DNA of 10,722 nt from positions 1 through 10,722 of the forward strand of contig CALBPW010000511.1 in NCBI GenBank assembly GCA_937899145.1, in the 5' to 3' direction. Positions 1-6,128 of the stretch are shown in pieces. The notes under the pieces were generated by a model. It saw only the letters and a list, made by a program, of their open reading frames with translations, had not been told where the DNA came from and searched no databases. The translations under genes were made by a program, and so were the position numbers. Numbering within the stretch: the stretch's first letter is position 1; every line of letters begins with the position of its first letter. This DNA is from an uncultured Bacteroidota bacterium (lineage in GTDB: Bacteria > Bacteroidota > Bacteroidia > Bacteroidales > SZUA-534).

Positions 1-28
1 AATCCCCAATCCCCAATCCCCAATCCCC
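1..28. repeat. Four-copy 7-bp tandem repeat (AATCCCC)4
   Basis: Four perfect head-to-tail copies of the 7-mer AATCCCC begin at the first base of the window, so the array may extend further upstream. On the complementary strand this reads as four GGGG runs separated by ATT, which fits the classical intramolecular G-quadruplex pattern. It lies in otherwise very AT-rich DNA, which makes the C/G runs stand out. No function can be assigned. It may be an intergenic microsatellite or part of a longer variable-number array. Confidence 0.9.
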
Positions 29-126
29 ATATAATATTAACAATTTTTATAAATAAATTTAGCAATTAATAATATATATTATATTTTTTTCTAAAAATAA
101 TTAGTTTTTAAAAAATAAAATAAAAA

Positions 127-234
127 ATGGGCAATAGTTATTGTTTATCATTTGATAAAAAAAGCGTAGATGCCGCAAAAAGCTTAAATGCTACAATTGA
201 AGCGTCTGTCAGGCTTGTTGCGGATACGGAGTGA
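127..234 (+). CDS. Possible 35-residue small protein, unknown function
   Basis: A short ORF starts at ATG 127, directly after a run of A residues (the usual A-rich initiation context of Bacteroidota) and after an in-frame TAA at 121-123, so no longer start exists. It ends at TGA 232-234, 22 bp before the stem of a strong terminator. The product begins MGNSYCLSFDKK and ends VRLVADTE. It has no signal peptide, membrane segment or motif I recognise. The DNA becomes less AT-rich exactly where the ORF begins, which supports a functional unit here. However, the region could equally be a small non-coding RNA or the remnant of a larger gene. Confidence 0.3.
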   Translation: MGNSYCLSFDKKSVDAAKSLNATIEASVRLVADTE

Positions 235-256
235 AGATTCCGTTTATCTACAAATT

Positions 257-290
257 CACCCGGTTAGGCATGGCTTAATCGGGTGTTTTT
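257..290 (+). terminator. Rho-independent terminator
   Basis: A stem of ten pairs (257-266 with 276-285, including one G-T wobble; outer arms CACCCG and CGGGTG) closes a 9-base loop and is followed at once by five T residues (286-290). This is a textbook intrinsic terminator for rightward transcription. It implies a transcript coming from the left, over the small ORF at 127-234 or an RNA gene in the same place, and it insulates ftsE. Confidence 0.8.
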
Positions 291-509
291 GCTTATTTAT
301 AACCAATTTGCTGAGGTATAAATTGCTTGTAATGAATCGATTGCGAATCTGTGAACGCTTTTAATCAGCATTAAATCCCATATAAAAAGCAGTAACTTTA
401 TAAAGTCGGATTTTTAAAACACCCTATTTTTTATCAGCACAATAGGCGATAAGCAACTTTGCGGAGCCAGTTCAAACTAACAATCACTTGTTTATTAAAT
501 ACTGCACTT
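291..509. other. Intergenic stretch without recognisable gene
   Basis: Between the terminator and the ftsE promoter I see no ORF longer than a few codons, no tRNA and no recognisable riboswitch. The only structure noted is a possible 6-bp hairpin (CCTATT 423-428 with AATAGG 441-446, 12-base loop) with no T-run behind it, so it is not a convincing terminator. Confidence 0.5.
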
Positions 510-544
510 TTTGTAAAATAGAATGTTGTTAAACATTATTTTTG
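510..544 (+). promoter_or_regulatory. Bacteroidota-type promoter upstream of ftsE
   Basis: A perfect match to the Bacteroidota -7 element TAnnTTTG lies at 537-544 (TATTTTTG). A TTTG at 510-513, 23 bp upstream, could be the -33 element, although that spacing is at the long end. Transcription would begin about 18 bases before the ATG at 569. Confidence 0.55.
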
Positions 545-568
545 CAGCGTTGAAATTCTGCTTGAATT

Positions 569-1285
569 ATGGAAATGGATACTAAAATTGAGCTATTGAA
601 CGCTACTATTGCGCAGCCCGATAACATTATCATGTCAAACGTCAACCTTGAAATTAAGAGTGGAGAATTAGTTTATCTGATTGGACGCACCGGCAGTGGT
701 AAAAGCAGTTTGTTAAAGACTCTTTACGCTGAATTGCCGCTTGCCAAGGGAACAGGCACTGTTGCCGGCTTTCAGCTTGAGAAAATGCGCACCAAGCAAG
801 TGCCGTTTTTACGCCGGAAATTGGGTATCGTTTTTCAGGATTTCCAACTTTTGATTGACCGCAATGTCAACGAAAATTTGCGGTTTGTGCTTAAGGCGAC
901 AGGCTGGAAAAACAAAACAGAAACAGATAAACGCATTCAGGAAGTGCTTGAAAAAGTGGGACTTGCTCAAAAAGGCTACAAAATGCCAAACGAATTATCA
1001 GGAGGCGAGCAGCAACGTGTTGTTATAGCGCGCGCCTTGCTTAACAATCCTGAAATCATACTTGCCGACGAACCGACAGGCAATCTCGACCCCGATACAT
1101 CGCGCGGTATAATGCAGATACTAACCAAGATAAGCGCAGCCGGTCGAGCTGTAGTTATCGCAACGCACGATTATCCGATAATCAAAGAATTTCCGGGGCG
1201 AGTAATCAAATGCGATGATAGCAGACTTGTTGAAGTGTCAAATAATGAAGACGAACCAATCGTTTTGCTAACCGATATCGAATAA
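569..1285 (+). CDS. ftsE: Cell-division ABC transporter ATPase FtsE
   Basis: This 238-residue cytoplasmic ABC ATPase has the size and motifs of FtsE, which with the membrane protein FtsX couples ATP hydrolysis to peptidoglycan hydrolase activation at the division septum. Visible motifs are Walker A G39-S46 (GRTGSGKS), Q-loop Q90 in FQDFQLL, signature LSGGEQQRV at 143-151, Walker B with D167-E168 followed by the D-loop ([10 protein letters not shown]), and switch histidine H200 in ATHD. The start is fixed at 569 or the second ATG at 575, because an in-frame TGA lies at 563-565. A late FPGRVIK motif and a 27-residue acidic tail follow the ATPase core. FtsX is not next to it: the next gene starts 121 bp downstream and is a response regulator. 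A related LolD/MacB-type ATPase is the main alternative, but the isolated setting and the sequence favour FtsE. Confidence 0.85.
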   Translation: MEMDTKIELLNATIAQPDNIIMSNVNLEIKSGELVYLIGRTGSGKSSLLKTLYAELPLAKGTGTVAGFQLEKMRTKQVPFLRRKLGIVFQDFQLLIDRNVNENLRFVLKATGWKNKTETDKRIQEVLEKVGLAQKGYKMPNELSGGEQQRVVIARALLNNPEIILADEPTGNLDPDTSRGIMQILTKISAAGRAVVIATHDYPIIKEFPGRVIKCDDSRLVEVSNNEDEPIVLLTDIE

Positions 1286-1352
1286 GGTATTGATAATGAC
1301 TCATCGTATAAAAAAACACGCATAGGCAATATCAAAAAATGTTAAACTAAGT

Positions 1353-1360
1353 TATATTTG
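1353..1360 (+). promoter_or_regulatory. Bacteroidota -7 promoter element before response regulator
   Basis: TATATTTG matches TAnnTTTG exactly, 46 bp before the ATG at 1407. No clear TTTG is seen at the expected -33 position, so the assignment rests on the -7 box alone. It would start the transcript of the response regulator, ABC-F, nth and lipoprotein cluster. Confidence 0.5.
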
Positions 1361-1406
1361 TAAAGTTTTACGAATAACTTTCAACGTACGTACAAAATAA
1401 ATTCTT

Positions 1407-1781
1407 ATGGAAAACAAAAAATCTACAATTCTGCTGGTTGACGACTCATCGACGAACAACTTATTGTTACAGACTGTTTTAGAGAAAAATGGTTATGCTA
1501 TCGAAGTCGCATTTTCAGGTAAAGAAGCACTTAAAATTTTGAACAGGAAGAAGATAGATGTTATTTTGCTTGACTTGATGATGCCGGGCATGTCGGGCGA
1601 GGAGGTGCTTGAAGCTGTCAGAAGCAATGCCGAAACAGCTAATATTCCCGTAATGGTAGTTAGCGCTTACAACGAACATTCTGAAAAGGAAAAAGTGTTG
1701 AAGATGGGCGCAAATGTTTTCTTTGAAAAACCATTGAAACTCAACGATGTTGTGGCTAAAGTGAAAGAAATTTTAGCATAA
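1407..1781 (+). CDS. Stand-alone receiver-domain response regulator (CheY-like)
   Basis: This 124-residue protein consists of one receiver domain with no output domain. The acidic pocket D12-D13 follows ILLV, the predicted phospho-accepting aspartate is D56 in the ILLDLMMPGMSG segment, the switch Ser is S86 (VVSA) and the conserved lysine is K108 in FEKP. All residues needed for Mg2+ binding, phosphorylation and the conformational switch are therefore present. Such proteins act by binding partner proteins or by passing phosphate on in a relay, not by binding DNA. No histidine kinase lies in the window, so the partner is unknown. The gene sits 15 bp before the ABC-F gene and probably shares its transcript. 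The annotation as a receiver protein is secure; its pathway is not. Confidence 0.93.
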   Translation: MENKKSTILLVDDSSTNNLLLQTVLEKNGYAIEVAFSGKEALKILNRKKIDVILLDLMMPGMSGEEVLEAVRSNAETANIPVMVVSAYNEHSEKEKVLKMGANVFFEKPLKLNDVVAKVKEILA

Positions 1782-1796
1782 CAGCAATCAACAAAA

Positions 1797-3653
1797 ATGA
1801 ATTATCTCCAAGCCGAAGGCATTACAAAATCGTATGGCGATTTGGTGCTGTACGAAGGCATTAGCTTAAGTGTGGAAAAAGGGCAGCGTGTGGCAATAAT
1901 CGCCAACAATGGCGCCGGTAAAACTTCGCTGCTGCGCATTTTAGCCGGTGCCGATACTCCTGATGCGGGCTCTGTAATCATTCACAGCGACATCTCAATT
2001 GGTTATCTTGAGCAAGAACCACAATTAAACGCCAATTTGAGCGTGATGGAAGATGTCTTCGCCTCAAACGACGCAGCAATTCAAACAATAAAAGAGTATG
2101 AAGAAGCCTGCATATCGCATGATGAGCAACGCTTGGCGGCTGCCATAAATGCAATGGATTTGGCAAAAGCATGGACGTACGAAAATAGAATCAAACAAAT
2201 ATTATCGCAACTTAACATAAATAATTTCGAACAAAAAGTCGGGCAACTGTCGGGTGGACAGAAAAAGCGCCTTGCACTTGCCAAAACACTTATCAACGAG
2301 CCTGATATTCTGATTCTTGATGAGCCAACTAACCACTTAGACCTCAATATGATAGAGTGGCTCGAGAATATCTTGATATCATCAAAAAGTACTATTATAA
2401 TGGTAACACACGACCGCTATTTTCTTGACCGTGTGTGCGATATTATCTACGAAATTGATGATAATCAGATGTTTAAATACAGGGGTAATTATTCCTATTT
2501 TTTGGCAAAACGCGAGGAACGAATTTACAATCAAAATACTGAAATAGAAAAAGCACGACAACTTTATAAAAAAGAGTTAGACTGGATAAACCGAATGCCG
2601 CAAGCTCGGGGAACAAAGGCTAAATATAGGATTGACGCATTTGAAGATATTAAAAAAACAGCGTTCAAGAGCGTGAAAACAGAACAAATGCAAATTGATG
2701 TCAAAAGTTCGCGTTTAGGAACTAAGATTATCGACCTGTACAGTCTTTATAAAAGATTCGATGACAAGGTTTTACTTGATGATTTCACCTATCAGTTCAA
2801 ACGTGGCGAAAAAGTTGGAATTGTTGGCTCGAACGGAATAGGAAAGACCACTCTACTTAACATAATAGTTGGCAGTGAACCTTGCGATAAAGGCAAAATT
2901 GAGATTGGGACAACAATCCGAATTGGTTATTACAAACAAGAAAACGAAGCGTTTAACAATAATAAGCGGGTTATCGAAGTTATTCAAGAAATTGCCGAAG
3001 ATATAGCAATGGGCGATGGCCGTCGGCTTTCGCCTACGCAATTCTTGAACTACTTTTTGTTTCCGCCACCGATGCACTATAGCTACATTGGCAAACTGAG
3101 TGGCGGCGAGCGTAAACGCCTGTATCTGATGACGATACTGATGCACAGCCCCAACTTTTTAATCCTTGATGAGCCGACAAACGACCTCGACATTGTAACG
3201 CTTAATGTACTTGAAGATTATCTATCGCAATACGATGGCTGCGTGCTGATTGTGTCGCACGACAGGTTTTTTATGGATAAAGTTGTTGACCATCTGCTTG
3301 TGTTTGAGGGAAATGGGAAAATTAAAGATTTCCCGGGTAATTATACGCAATATCGCGAATGGAAAAGTAATCAGGTTAAAACCGAAAATGCAGCGATAAA
3401 AACCGAGCCGAAAACGCAAAAGGAACGTCATGCCGCAAAACGCAAATTGACGTATAAGGAGCAAAAAGAATTTGAGCAGCTTGAGGCTGTTATTGGGCAA
3501 CTTGAAACAGAGAAAGTTGAAATTGAAGCGGCTCTATCGGGTGGCGAATCAGATGCAACGAAAATTATGGAACTATCGAAGCGTTTTGAGGAAATAGGTG
3601 TGGAGTTAGATGCCAAAACCGACCGCTGGATAGAATTGGGCGAGTTTGCTTAA
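1797..3653 (+). CDS. uup: ABC-F family ATPase, Uup type
   Basis: This 618-residue soluble protein has two ABC ATPase domains in one chain and no membrane segment. ABC-F proteins bind the ribosome or act in translation and DNA maintenance rather than transport. Domain 1: Walker A A36-T43 (ANNGAGKT, with Ala in place of the usual first Gly), signature LSGGQ at 151-155, Walker B D175-E176, switch H205. The interdomain linker contains the MPQARGTKAKYRI segment characteristic of Uup-like members. Domain 2: Walker A G344-T351 (GSNGIGKT), signature LSGGE at 434-438, Walker B D458-E459, H488. From about residue 540 a charged, Glu/Lys-rich region resembles the C-terminal coiled-coil domain of Uup, which binds DNA in Escherichia coli. 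The ATG at 1797 follows an A-rich stretch, 15 bp after the response regulator. Exact orthology within ABC-F is inferred from linker and tail. Confidence 0.87.
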   Translation: MNYLQAEGITKSYGDLVLYEGISLSVEKGQRVAIIANNGAGKTSLLRILAGADTPDAGSVIIHSDISIGYLEQEPQLNANLSVMEDVFASNDAAIQTIKEYEEACISHDEQRLAAAINAMDLAKAWTYENRIKQILSQLNINNFEQKVGQLSGGQKKRLALAKTLINEPDILILDEPTNHLDLNMIEWLENILISSKSTIIMVTHDRYFLDRVCDIIYEIDDNQMFKYRGNYSYFLAKREERIYNQNTEIEKARQLYKKELDWINRMPQARGTKAKYRIDAFEDIKKTAFKSVKTEQMQIDVKSSRLGTKIIDLYSLYKRFDDKVLLDDFTYQFKRGEKVGIVGSNGIGKTTLLNIIVGSEPCDKGKIEIGTTIRIGYYKQENEAFNNNKRVIEVIQEIAEDIAMGDGRRLSPTQFLNYFLFPPPMHYSYIGKLSGGERKRLYLMTILMHSPNFLILDEPTNDLDIVTLNVLEDYLSQYDGCVLIVSHDRFFMDKVVDHLLVFEGNGKIKDFPGNYTQYREWKSNQVKTENAAIKTEPKTQKERHAAKRKLTYKEQKEFEQLEAVIGQLETEKVEIEAALSGGESDATKIMELSKRFEEIGVELDAKTDRWIELGEFA

Positions 3654-3665
3654 AACGCTGAAAAT

Positions 3666-4331
3666 ATGCAACTTGCAGCGCGTTATAGAAATGTAATCAG
3701 TTGGTTTCAAACTAATATGCCAATTGCAAAAACCGAATTGCATTACCGTAACGCCTACGAATTGCTGGTGGCCGTTATCTTATCGGCACAATGCACCGAC
3801 AAGCGTGTAAATATGATTACGCCAGCCGTATTCAATCGGTTTCCAAATGCAAAATCGATGTCAGAAAGTAGCGTGGATGAGATATTTGCGCTAATAAAAA
3901 GCTGCTCGTATCCAAACAATAAGGCTAAGCATTTGTCTGGAATGGCTAAAATGCTTACAGAGAAATTTGGCGGCATTGTGCCGGACAATGTTGAACAGTT
4001 GCAACAATTGCCAGGTGTTGGGCGCAAAACAGCAAACGTGATCGCCTCAGTTGTTTATAACAAACCAGCATTAGCAGTTGATACACACGTTTTTAGGGTG
4101 TCGGCACGCATCGGCTTAACAATTAATGCAAAGCGGCCAATTGATACCGAACGGCAACTTGTGAAAAACATTCCACCCGATTTGCTTCCAATAGCGCATC
4201 ATTGGCTTATTTTGCATGGCCGCTACGTTTGTATGGCACGAAAACCAAAGTGCGCCAAGTGCGGTTTGCACGATTTTTGTTTGTATTATGAGCAGAATCA
4301 GAATTCAACTACCGAGGAAAATGAAAAATAG
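3666..4331 (+). CDS. nth: Endonuclease III, DNA glycosylase/AP lyase
   Basis: This 221-residue base-excision-repair enzyme removes oxidised pyrimidines such as thymine glycol and cuts the abasic strand by beta-elimination. The helix-hairpin-helix reads LPGVGRKTANV with catalytic lysine K121, and the catalytic aspartate is D139 in AVDTHVFR. The C-terminal [4Fe-4S] loop is intact with cysteines 189, 196, 199 and 205 in C-X6-C-X2-C-X5-C spacing. Length and residue numbering are almost those of the Escherichia coli enzyme (K120, D138). It starts 12 bp after the ABC-F stop, and its end overlaps the start of the next small gene by 11 bp, so co-transcription is likely. After the cluster the tail is Asn/Glu-rich and not conserved in the family. 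Confidence 0.96.
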   Translation: MQLAARYRNVISWFQTNMPIAKTELHYRNAYELLVAVILSAQCTDKRVNMITPAVFNRFPNAKSMSESSVDEIFALIKSCSYPNNKAKHLSGMAKMLTEKFGGIVPDNVEQLQQLPGVGRKTANVIASVVYNKPALAVDTHVFRVSARIGLTINAKRPIDTERQLVKNIPPDLLPIAHHWLILHGRYVCMARKPKCAKCGLHDFCLYYEQNQNSTTEENEK

Positions 4332-4455
4332 AAGCGGATTAATAATTTTGTCAGTATTTATATTGTTGATATTCAGTATAATATCGTCATCGTGCGCTAC
4401 ACAAAAAAAACGGTATAAAGGCTATGCGCCATGCCCTTGCGAGAGTAATCATTAA
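4321..4455 (+). CDS. Small putative lipoprotein, 44 residues, unknown function
   Basis: The ORF starts at ATG 4321 inside the last codons of nth (11-bp overlap), a typical arrangement for translational coupling. A longer in-frame start at 4216 exists, but it would lie deep in nth in another frame and would bury the signal sequence. The product opens with a short basic N-terminus (MKNR), a hydrophobic stretch at about residues 7-21 and then SSSC at 22-25, so C25 is the likely lipidated cysteine; the lipobox is loose, with Ser at -3. The mature part would be only about 20 residues: basic (KKRYKGY), then APCPCESNH with two further cysteines in a C-P-C arrangement and a terminal His. That could suit metal binding or redox chemistry, but this is speculation. 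I do not recognise a named family. Confidence 0.6.
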   Translation: MKNRSGLIILSVFILLIFSIISSSCATQKKRYKGYAPCPCESNH

Positions 4456-4543
4456 ACGTTGGGAGATAGGTGTAGTTGTCGGGTATTGGGAAAAATACGT
4501 GAATTTTGTACAGTAAAACATCTTAATTATTGCGTTGTGTTTT

Positions 4544-4551
4544 TAATTTTA
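4544..4551 (+). promoter_or_regulatory. Weak candidate -7 element before DUF1846 gene
   Basis: TAATTTTA differs from TAnnTTTG only at the last base and lies 72 bp before the ATG at 4624. A competing one-mismatch box (TTGATTTG, 4602-4609) lies closer to the start, with a TTTG (4574-4577) 24 bp upstream of it. Neither is convincing. The 168-bp gap (4456-4623) otherwise holds only AT-rich sequence and no clear terminator. Confidence 0.2.
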
Positions 4552-4623
4552 CAAACCGAAATCACATTTACATTTTGATTTTATTTTTATAACACAAACA
4601 GTTGATTTGTAAATAGTTATATT

Positions 4624-6117
4624 ATGGAAACAAAAATCGGTTTTGACAACGATAAGTATTTGAGTATGCAATCGTCGCACATTGAAGAGCGTATCAAAAA
4701 ATTTGGCGACAAGTTGTATTTGGAAATAGGCGGCAAATTGTTCGACGATTATCACGCATCGCGCGTACTGCCCGGTTTCCTGCCCGACTCAAAAATGCAA
4801 ATGCTGCTTAAATTGAGAGACAAAATCGAAATAGTTATCGCCATAAATTCAGAGGATATTGAAGCAAATAAAATCCGCGCCGACTATGGCATCACCTACG
4901 ATGAAGATGTGCTTAGGCTGATTGATGAGTTTAATAGTGTTGGATTATATGTCGGAAGCGTCTGTTTAACAAAATTTAATAAGCAACACTCTGCAATCAG
5001 GTTTGAAAATAAATTGAAATCGCTCGGTATCGCTTCGTATCATCATTATGTGATTGAGGGGTATCCAAACAATATCAATTTGATTGTTTCAGACGACGGG
5101 TATGGGCGCAATGAGTATATCAAGACGACGCGTCCGCTTGTGGTGGTAACGGCTCCGGGGCCTGGTAGCGGAAAATTGGCAACTTGCCTCTCGCAACTTT
5201 ATCATGAACACAAACGAGGAATAAATGCCGGATATGCCAAGTTTGAAACCTTCCCAATTTGGAATATTCCACTCAAACACCCCGTAAATTTAGCTTACGA
5301 AGCAGCCACTGCCGATTTGAACGATGTTAACATAATTGACTCATTTCACTTTGAAGCATACGGCGAGACAACCGTAAATTATAACCGCGATGTTGAGGCG
5401 TTTTCGGTTTTAAATGCCACATTTGAAATGATTTACGGTAAAAGTCCGAACAAAAGTCCGACCGATATGGGCGTGAATATGGTTGGTTACTGCATCGTTG
5501 ACGATGATGTTTGCAAAGAAGCGTCTAAATATGAGATTATCCGCCGCTATTACAAGTGCCTATGCGACCGCAAACGCTACGGCGAAAGCAAAGACAATTT
5601 GACAAAACTTGAATCGCTGCTATATCAAGCGCATATCAAACCAACTGATTATAAGGTGGTTGACGCCGCATTGAAAAAAGAAACAGCCACAGGAGGGCAT
5701 CCTGCCGCAGCAATTGAACTGCCCGATGGTACTATTGTAACGGGCAAAACCAGCGATCAGCTTGGACCATTGGCGGCGGCCCTGCTTAATGCGCTTAAAA
5801 CATTAGCCCGCATCGACCCATCGTTTAATCTTGTCTCGCGGCTTGCTATTGAGCCAATTCAGACTTTGAAAACCGAGTATCTTGGTAGCGCCAATCCGCG
5901 CCTTCATACCGATGAAATTCTGATTGCACTATCGTCGTCGGCGGCGCACAACGAACTTGCAGAACGTGCAATGCAACAATTGCCAAAACTGAAAGGCTCA
6001 ACAGCTCACGCAACGGTTATGGTTAGCTCAGTTGATGAGTCAACATTTAAAAAACTTGGCATTAATTTGACATGCGAACCAAAATTTGAGCAGACAAGAA
6101 ATTATCATAAACATTGA
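4624..6117 (+). CDS. DUF1846 / UPF0371 family protein, function unknown
   Basis: This 497-residue protein is a full-length member of the DUF1846 (UPF0371) family, recognised from its N-terminus (GFDNDKYL, then EIGGKLFDDYHASRVLPGF) and from a conserved P-loop-like segment APGPGSGK at 177-184. Structures exist for family members, but to my knowledge no enzymatic activity is firmly established. The glycine-rich GPGSGK motif suggests nucleotide or phosphate binding. A Gly-rich region near residue 360 (TATGGHPAAAIELPDG) and a Cys-containing middle part are also present. No signal peptide or membrane helix is visible, so it should be cytoplasmic. The start fits the family's N-terminus. It stands alone on its strand here, 168 bp after the small lipoprotein gene, and converges with the sensor phosphatase with 11 bp between stop codons. 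Confidence 0.85.
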   Translation: METKIGFDNDKYLSMQSSHIEERIKKFGDKLYLEIGGKLFDDYHASRVLPGFLPDSKMQMLLKLRDKIEIVIAINSEDIEANKIRADYGITYDEDVLRLIDEFNSVGLYVGSVCLTKFNKQHSAIRFENKLKSLGIASYHHYVIEGYPNNINLIVSDDGYGRNEYIKTTRPLVVVTAPGPGSGKLATCLSQLYHEHKRGINAGYAKFETFPIWNIPLKHPVNLAYEAATADLNDVNIIDSFHFEAYGETTVNYNRDVEAFSVLNATFEMIYGKSPNKSPTDMGVNMVGYCIVDDDVCKEASKYEIIRRYYKCLCDRKRYGESKDNLTKLESLLYQAHIKPTDYKVVDAALKKETATGGHPAAAIELPDGTIVTGKTSDQLGPLAAALLNALKTLARIDPSFNLVSRLAIEPIQTLKTEYLGSANPRLHTDEILIALSSSAAHNELAERAMQQLPKLKGSTAHATVMVSSVDESTFKKLGINLTCEPKFEQTRNYHKH

Positions 6118-6128
6118 ACAGGTGGGGG

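Noticed and set aside
1..28. CRISPR array or telomere interpretation of the 7-bp repeat
   Set aside because: The units are too short and have no spacers for CRISPR, and the protein genes and promoters are bacterial. A simple tandem repeat is the supported description.
423..446. Hairpin CCTATT/AATAGG in the intergenic region
   Set aside because: Six pairs with a 12-base loop occur easily by chance in AT-rich DNA, and no T-run or known regulatory motif accompanies it.
1978..4027. Minus-strand ORFs opposite the ABC-F and nth genes
   Set aside because: The plus-strand genes have complete motif sets. The antisense frames have unusual composition and no motifs.
4216..4320. Upstream extension of the small lipoprotein ORF inside nth
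   Set aside because: It lies wholly within the nth coding sequence in another frame, has no family resemblance and would move the signal sequence away from the N-terminus. The ATG at 4321 gives a proper signal peptide.
4484..4501. Possible hairpin terminator after the small lipoprotein (GTATT/AATAC)
   Set aside because: The stem is only about five A/T-rich pairs and there is no T-run directly behind it, so it is too weak to call.
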